NCBI GenBank assembly: GCA_946406115.1
Contig: OX291558.1
Span: 22,064,205 to 22,128,204, forward strand
DNA: 64,000 nt
Direction of reading: 5' to 3'
DNA from: Apoda limacodes
Taxonomy: Eukaryota > Arthropoda > Insecta > Lepidoptera > Limacodidae
Shown here: piece by piece, positions 60,701 to 64,000 of the stretch
Layout: the number at the start of each line of letters is the position of its first letter
Position numbering within the stretch: position 1 is the first letter of the stretch
Made by a program: the position numbers and the translations under genes
The notes under the pieces: generated by a model
The model's input: the letters and a program-made list of their open reading frames with translations, nothing else
Told to the model about the DNA's origin: nothing
Database searches by the model: none

Positions 60701-63194
60701 TAGTCTCTTCTTAGGCTTTAAGGTTCGATAAGGCATGTTTGTTGTGCATTATTGAACCGAGTCAAAAGGGCCAGGCTGGTATCCGGTACCTGCCCAGATA
60801 TGGCAGCAGTACTCCATATGGGGTCGGATCTGTGACTTTTTAAGCAACAATTGAGTACACCGAGTGTTTTGGAAGCCAGATTCACCTTGTCTTTTAAATG
60901 ATCTTGGAACTGTACGTTGCTGGAGCTGTAAACACCAAAGATCTGCTCTTGAAGATCGTTAAAGGCATGTTTTGGATTTTTGGGACCTTAGAGAAGAGAA
61001 ACAAAACCCTTTGTTATCGGTGAACGCCAATAATTGTGACTTCATTAATAATAATACCTTAAATATACACACGGCGCTGTGTGTAATGTCCAAAAAATAA
61101 ATATTTTACACACAGCGCCGTCTGGCCCCAAAGTAAGCAAAGCTTGTGTTATGGATACCAGACAACGGATACAAATATATATATATTAGTTTTTTTTGTA
61201 AATACATACACATCATACATAAATACACCCCGCCCAAGCAGCACACGAGGCTGCCTTATAGCCGAATAACGGATTTCCAAAATGCTTAAAGCCGAATAAG
61301 GAAGCTGCATTAAGTCTGTATACGACCTTTTACAGCTCTTATAACTCTTGAACGGGCTCAAATTATTCAACCCTGGGTTTACACAGCGGCTTAAGAGCTG
61401 TGTATCAGCAACTTAACAGTGTTATAAAGGGTAACAGCACAAATTATTTTACGCGTACGCGAACCTTTCAAGTTGGGCAGTAAGATATAATAATATACAA
61501 TTAATATATTTATTATTTTTATTGTAAAATTAAATTGTACAACAACATAAACGCAATATTTCAACCTCAACATAAAAGATCAAAGTATATTTAAATCTAT
61601 TCGAAACTAGATCAAAATCAAATCGTTTATTCAGAAACTAGACCTTTCCAAGTTCTTTTTCACGTAATGTTTTCAGAATAAATATAATAGCTCCGAGATT
61701 ACTGGAAGAAGAACTTGGACACCCATAATTGGTCAAATGTACAACATCTTCTGAGCTATTAATATTTTTTACGGAACCATCCTGTTTCAAACTATTTGTC
61801 ACGCTTTGCGTTACTTCACGACTTGAAGGTTTTATTTCTTCTGCCTTTATAATTCTTTGACACTCTTTCGATAATTTTCTTCTAATGCTCCCTGTTCTTA
61901 CTTTGAATTTCCACGATTTACGCGAATTAATCTCATATAAAGCAAATAAAATATTATGCGTTTGTAATAATGGTCATTAACCAGATACACTGACTGATTA
62001 CAGAACCATATATGTTACTTTTATTCAGATAACGTCGGATTTAATCAATTGCAGTGTAAAGGCTGATTAGCGGTAGACATATTCAGGTATAAGATGTAAT
62101 ATGGGCCACATATCGTCCATTATACAGCTATTCAGTTCACAAATATCTTCTTTAACAGCATTTGGCATAATTTTATGCACTAAACAGGCCTTACTACGGT
62201 TTAGGTATTAGAAAAGGTTAGAAGCTGAGTAGAGTCATTAAAAACATATCTTTATAGCACTCTTAGCGTATTAATGGTGGTTTTGTCGGTCTTAATCATC
62301 CTTAATACAGCTTTTATTTAGTTATAGCTGTTTAAATATCACTAACCGCTATTATGCAGCTGTAGCATCACCAGTGTACACTAAGAAGCTTCTTAATACG
62401 CATAGAGTTTCAAATAAGTCTAAAAGTGAGTAGTTATACAGCTATCTGTGCTACTTGGGCGGCTCAAGACAAACAAAAATGCTAATCACATAAATGTTTG
62501 TCCAGTGCGGGAATCGAATCCACACCACAGCAGCCGGTCACACTTCCAACTAAGCTGTAAGGGAGTCATTCGGTTAAATCGGACCAATAATTTTAGCACA
62601 AGTTCTCCGCGGTATTCCTCCACATCGGAACGAGGGACGTTTGCCACGGCCCGAGCAATGAGCGTCTCCGGTACTGTTATACGCATAAGAAACCAATTTT
62701 GCTTTTGTATATTTGCCATCTATATTTTTCCCATATATATATTTCTATCCACAAGTATATATTTCCCTATCTTGATAAACTCACTTAATTTCATTCGAAA
62801 CTGTATCCAAATTGCACTTGGACTAGCAAACCTTCTTAATAAATTACCACGCTGATAACAGAAATAGGTTTGTGAAGAGCCATGTAAGCCATGTAAAATT
62901 TACTGCAGTATATAATAGTCACAAAGAAAATCTTTGTCATTTCCAAAGAAAATCGTTAAAGTGACTTATTAATACAACTTTTTTAAAAACAAGAATACTT
63001 ACCTAATAACAGTTTTTTCGTTGCATAGATAGTATTATTTTCCATTGTGAAAAAAGCTTGACAGAGAAGTGCCCATTGTACCACCAACGCTGCCAGAAGC
63101 CAGTTGAATCCGAGAGCGCTGTAGGAGTATTTTTTCAAAAATGTCATCAGGAAACCGAAACCAACGAATATCATCACATGTGTATCTCCAAAAC
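42621..63194 (-). CDS. Rh50: Rhesus-type ammonium/CO2 channel (Rh50/SLC42 family), 5' partial, 8 exons
   Basis: Join (minus strand): 63194-63003, 58688-58546, 57372-57192, 56763-56651, 56504-56310, 55715-55554, 43793-43655, 42706-42621. All borders are GT-AG and phases agree, giving about 402 residues to a TAG stop. Family members have about 450-480, so the first membrane helix and first outer loop lie beyond 64000. The protein is a polytopic membrane channel of the Amt/Rh fold that conducts ammonia, and possibly CO2, as a trimer in the plasma membrane. Visible signatures are [43 protein letters not shown] (first pore histidine), [17 protein letters not shown] and [15 protein letters not shown] (second pore histidine). 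The short acidic C-terminus ends in ELNWELPE. No frameshift or stop is seen in any exon, so it is probably functional. The symbol is by family resemblance; a Rh paralogue cannot be excluded. Confidence 0.93.
43655..43793 (-). CDS. Rh50: Rh channel exon G
   Basis: This 139-bp exon encodes a loop ([20 protein letters not shown]) and a last membrane helix, [20 protein letters not shown], ending SGYVT plus the first base of a Gly codon. The RTxxDQALYQ...VTLAI pattern matches the family's final helix. The acceptor tttcag|tcaatt is in phase 0 with exon F across the 11.76-kb intron. Confidence 0.87.
44473..44635 (-). mobile_element. LINE 3' end, next to the Foldback-like element
   Basis: GAGGTGGCAAACAAACATAC, GCCCACCTGATGTTAAGCGG, TTGCCGACCCTTTAGAACTC and AAAGAACCCCAT are the reverse complement of the LINE tail. 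It ends about 40 bp before the giant element's target duplication. Confidence 0.7.
44677..44685 (+). repeat. left 9-bp target-site duplication
   Basis: ACTGGTGTA lies directly before the terminus ACCGGTGTG. The same nine bases follow the right terminus at 55338-55346. The empty site would carry one copy. Confidence 0.9.
44686..44885 (+). repeat. left terminal module of the Foldback-like element
   Basis: This unique terminal inverted module holds two close copies of GTTAGCGGCC near the tip (TTAGCGGCCTAAGTTAGCGGCC pattern at 44698-44725), an (AT)n tract, and then the first tandem unit. The reverse complement of 55138-55337 matches it almost base for base. One A/T run differs by a base near the ACCGGT motif. 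Confidence 0.85.
44886..46778 (+). repeat. left arm: about 6 tandem units of ~331 bp (plus orientation)
   Basis: The marker TGTGATACTTATYGGC recurs at about 44889, 45220, 45553, 45885, 46215 and 46546, a spacing of 330-333 bp. Each unit contains TTAACTGTGAGAAAAATGG, a TTAGCGGC motif shared with the element tips, and AACACACCGTAAATCTGTT. Units differ by scattered substitutions. Confidence 0.92.
46779..55150 (-). repeat. right arm: about 25 tandem units of ~331 bp (minus orientation)
   Basis: The same units run in reverse complement from the junction near 46780. Within the arm a four-unit block is duplicated with an offset of 1,323 bp (4 x ~331). For example, the private variants AGATTTACGCTGTG (52304 and 53627) and GACCGTTTAGGCCG (about 52467 and 53790) occur in both copies. 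Short in-frame ORFs of about 82 codons in several units are a by-product of the repeat. The unit length is not a multiple of three, so no frame passes from unit to unit. Confidence 0.92.
55338..55346 (+). repeat. right 9-bp target-site duplication
   Basis: ACTGGTGTA follows the right terminus CACACCGGT directly and is identical to 44677-44685. This fixes the element boundaries to the base. Confidence 0.9.
55554..55715 (-). CDS. Rh50: Rh channel exon F (second pore histidine)
   Basis: This 162-bp exon (54 codons) encodes [20 protein letters not shown] and on to [14 protein letters not shown] carries the second conserved pore histidine. The donor gag|gtatta opens the 11.76-kb intron that carries the giant inverted-arm element, so transcription must cross the array before reaching exon G. 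Confidence 0.94.
56310..56504 (-). CDS. Rh50: Rh channel exon E
   Basis: This 195-bp exon (65 codons) encodes [20 protein letters not shown], then [19 protein letters not shown] and [20 protein letters not shown]. The [17 protein letters not shown] block is strongly diagnostic of Rh rather than Amt/MEP proteins. Both borders are phase 0. Confidence 0.94.
56651..56763 (-). CDS. Rh50: Rh channel exon D
   Basis: This 113-bp exon encodes [16 protein letters not shown], a signature of Rh proteins (LFLWIFWPSFNSA), then a short polar loop and [13 protein letters not shown]. It begins with the split Gly codon from exon C and ends on a codon boundary at gcg|gtaag. Confidence 0.93.
57192..57372 (-). 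CDS. Rh50: Rh channel exon C (first pore histidine)
   Basis: This 181-bp exon encodes [20 protein letters not shown], in which His belongs to the conserved twin-histidine pore pair. A charged, Ser/Thr-rich loop follows ([16 protein letters not shown]...) before [10 protein letters not shown]. The loop is longer and more polar than its surroundings, as expected of a cytosolic connector. The acceptor is tttgcag|gcggca and the donor attg|gtaatt. Confidence 0.93.
57636..57990 (+). repeat. 37-bp tandem array with 111-bp higher-order period
   Basis: Units read GTTTGTAAAACTCTATCACT then GTGATATTTTTATAAGT, about nine to ten copies. A three-unit block (111 bp) is itself duplicated: TTTGTAATACTCTATCACTG occurs at 57738 and 57849. 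It lies in the Rh intron between exons B and C. Confidence 0.88.
58546..58688 (-). CDS. Rh50: Rh channel exon B
   Basis: This 143-bp exon encodes [18 protein letters not shown] followed by a hydrophobic stretch ending LVAEVLK. It matches the Rh family segment usually written NADFxSATVLISFGAVLG. It starts in phase with the G left by exon A (G|AG = Glu) and ends on a codon boundary before a gtaaaa donor. A long opposite-strand open frame over the same bases is only a shadow. Confidence 0.92.
58738..58842. repeat. inverted repeat, arms about 33-35 bp
   Basis: AAAAGTCTGGAGTACTCGGG at 58738 onward and its reverse complement (GACCCTGAGTACTCCAGACT region, 58808-58842) bracket 37 bases. Only a few changes separate the arms. 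It lies just upstream of Rh exon B inside the intron and could be a small foldback insertion. Confidence 0.8.
58893..59065 (-). mobile_element. LINE 3' end in Rh intron
   Basis: TTTTTTTATAGCCTTAGTAG, then AACAAGCTTACGGCCTGCCT, and later CACTTCGCGTGGCAATTTAG are a degenerate minus-strand tail of the LINE family. Confidence 0.5.
59205..60736 (-). pseudogene. non-LTR retrotransposon (CR1/Jockey group) reverse transcriptase, 5'-truncated
   Basis: One reading frame from 60736 to 59411 is interrupted by a single TGA at 60328-60326. Motifs in order are [54 protein letters not shown]|stop|[10 protein letters not shown], the catalytic YADDLKFF, and [17 protein letters not shown]-terminal part follows ([19 protein letters not shown]). 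The stop replaces the serine of GVPQGS by one base. A 3' UTR follows, ending in an (AAAAT)n tail at about 59205-59180. It sits in an Rh intron, in the same orientation as the host gene. The element lacks its endonuclease and ORF1, so it is a dead copy. Clade assignment is tentative. Confidence 0.88.
60737..60985 (-). mobile_element. fragment of the common LINE family (palm to thumb region)
   Basis: In shifting frames it reads [23 protein letters not shown] and [15 protein letters not shown], then PGPFDSVQ. This matches the coding part of the LINE whose tails occur elsewhere in the window. It abuts the RT pseudogene at 59205-60736, which appears inserted next to or into it. Confidence 0.7.
61071..61121. 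repeat. perfect 16-bp hairpin
   Basis: ACGGCGCTGTGTGTAA (61071-61086) and TTACACACAGCGCCGT (61106-61121) are exact reverse complements with a 19-base loop. In an intron of AT-rich DNA the GC-rich stem is conspicuous. It may be a transposon end pair or a stem-loop. Confidence 0.85.
61230..62462. mobile_element. 1.23-kb DNA element with inverted ends CCGCCCAAGYAGCACA
   Basis: The left end CCGCCCAAGCAGCACA (61230) is inverted at the right end TGTGCTACTTGGGCGG (62447-62462) with one mismatch. The interior contains the open frame at 61638-61973 on the minus strand and AT-rich sequence with repeated CTTAATAC/TACAGC words. No target duplication is visible, so the true ends may extend further or be eroded. 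It lies in an Rh intron. Confidence 0.5.
61638..61973 (-). CDS. unassigned 112-codon open frame inside an inverted-repeat element
   Basis: I do not recognise the product. The minus strand is open from 61973 to a TAG at 61640-61638 but has no early ATG. It could be a last exon with an acceptor at ...tttatatgag|att (about 61932). The residues are basic at first ([20 protein letters not shown]), then polar, and end [19 protein letters not shown]. The basic start would suit nucleic-acid binding, but that is only a guess. Because the frame lies inside the inverted ends of 61230-62462, I take it as a remnant of that element's own gene rather than a host gene. Confidence 0.35.
   Translation of the reverse strand, partial: PLLQTHNILFALYEINSRKSWKFKVRTGSIRRKLSKECQRIIKAEEIKPSSREVTQSVTNSLKQDGSVKNINSSEDVVHLTNYGCPSSSSSNLGAIIFILKTLREKELGKV
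62470..62725 (-). mobile_element. second SINE family, tRNA-like head
   Basis: On the minus strand an A-box-like AGCTTAGTTGGAAGTG and a B-box-like GGATTCGATTCCCGC stand about 30 bp apart. They look like a tRNA rather than a gene, because the order of head and body is that of a SINE. The body (ttctccgcggtattcctccaca / cggaacgagggacgtttgcc region) recurs in part at 26612-26700. It lies in an Rh intron. Confidence 0.6.
63003..63194 (-). CDS. Rh50: Rh channel exon A (most 5' exon visible)
   Basis: This exon encodes 63 full codons starting [14 protein letters not shown] and running through [23 protein letters not shown], two membrane helices of the Rh fold. The acceptor is ...ttttag|gttttgg (intron AG at 63195-63196) and the donor is ttattag|gtaagt (GT at 63001-63002). 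The first two bases complete a codon begun in an upstream exon not found in 63195-64000. It is followed by a 4.3-kb intron filled with transposon remains. Confidence 0.92.
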
Positions 63195-64000
63195 CTAAAA
63201 ATGTATTATTAGATTAGTTTTAAGTACCTTTTGAAGTTGACTTATTAAATTTAGAAGGTGACACTGATAACATAATGTAAAATATAAGGGTGGATAAATT
63301 CATCACATTAAATTAACGCAGTAGTAATTAATTAGTTCCTTTACCTGAAGTGACCTAGGTCTTGGGTTAGATTCCTGGTAGGGTTAGAAAATATAATAAA
63401 AAGTTGTATTGAGCCTGGTTTGTGTCTGATGAACAAAAATTTATGAAAGGAGTGTAAAATCAGTGAAAAATGGATTTCACAAACGTTTAAATTTGCTATA
63501 TCTGTCTGATCAACCTCTTCAGGGTTAAGTTTCGTGAAGAAAGTAATTGTATAAATACATGAATAACGTTTTATTTGCTAGGAATACACCAGGATAGATC
63601 TGCGTTTGTAACAAGTTGACATTTTGTTCCCACGTAAAAAGTTGCTACATTAATGTTTTTTTACAGTATGATAAAGGTATACTTAAAAGTATTGCTTGCA
63701 CATGAATGACTTTCACAATTGCTCTGTCAAATCTATTCCCTAAAAAATTTAAATATAAGACAAATATTTCGAACTTTTTGTCAAGTAAAGGAAATAAAAT
63801 CACAAACAAGTCAAACGAAAAAATAAATAATAAGTAAAAGCTTAGTATCACAAATATATCCTGCAATGCTAAGTTATTGTATTGCTTCGAGAACGGTATT
63901 TGCAGCTAAAAAAATTATTTCCTTTTTTTAGTTTATTACTCTAACGAGATAAGCAGGTAAAAGATTAGTAATTTATGTGTACTATAATAGCAGAAATGTA

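Noticed and set aside
62485..62550. A minus-strand tRNA gene
   Set aside because: The boxes are present, but there is no proper cloverleaf or acceptor stem, and a repeated body follows. It fits a SINE head better.
63645..63866. Hydrophobic minus-strand frame as the missing N-terminal Rh exon
   Set aside because: It is membrane-like (DIFVILSFYLLFIFSFDLFV) but lacks Rh N-terminal patterns, and no donor in the right phase for exon A was found. AT-rich DNA yields such frames by chance.

Overview
This window is AT-rich, gene-poor eukaryotic DNA. It has spliced exons with GT-AG borders and many decayed transposons. The tRNA-headed SINE, the SINE-like family beginning with a 'ggccaagtgcgagtc'-type head, the LINE tails ending in 'gccaccttagtggtataaaa', and the Helitron 3' end CTAG|T are repeat types I associate with moths and butterflies, so I infer a lepidopteran nuclear genome. 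That taxonomic call rests on recognition, not on a search.

The only host gene I can support is on the minus strand from 63194 down to 42621: a Rhesus-type (Rh50/SLC42) ammonium/CO2 channel. Eight exons are readable, all joined in consistent phase with consensus splice sites, giving about 402 C-terminal residues and the true stop codon. The N-terminal exon(s) lie beyond 64000. Its introns are heavily colonised. The intron at 58689-63002 holds a non-LTR reverse transcriptase pseudogene, a 1.2-kb inverted-repeat element with an unassigned open frame, and a SINE. The intron at 57373-58545 holds a 37-bp tandem array.

The most striking object is in the intron at 43794-55553. A single 10,652-bp element (44686-55337) makes up about 90% of that intron. 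It is flanked by a perfect 9-bp target duplication (ACTGGTGTA). It ends in almost identical terminal inverted modules of roughly 200 bp. Otherwise it consists almost entirely of ~331-bp tandem repeats in two arms of opposite orientation: about 2.1 kb on the left and 8.5 kb on the right, meeting near 46780. This is the architecture of a Foldback-type element, and I see no transposase in it.

From 1 to 42500 I found no convincing host exon. This part is repeat debris: a Helitron with a recognisable 3' end and a broken Rep-helicase (14257-17090), mariner and Tc1 pseudogenes, a 617-bp inverted-repeat element with a 9-bp target duplication (30018-30634), several MITE-like elements, two SINE families, many 3' ends of one LINE family in both orientations, and several short tandem arrays. 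Stretches in which I see nothing are listed as such.
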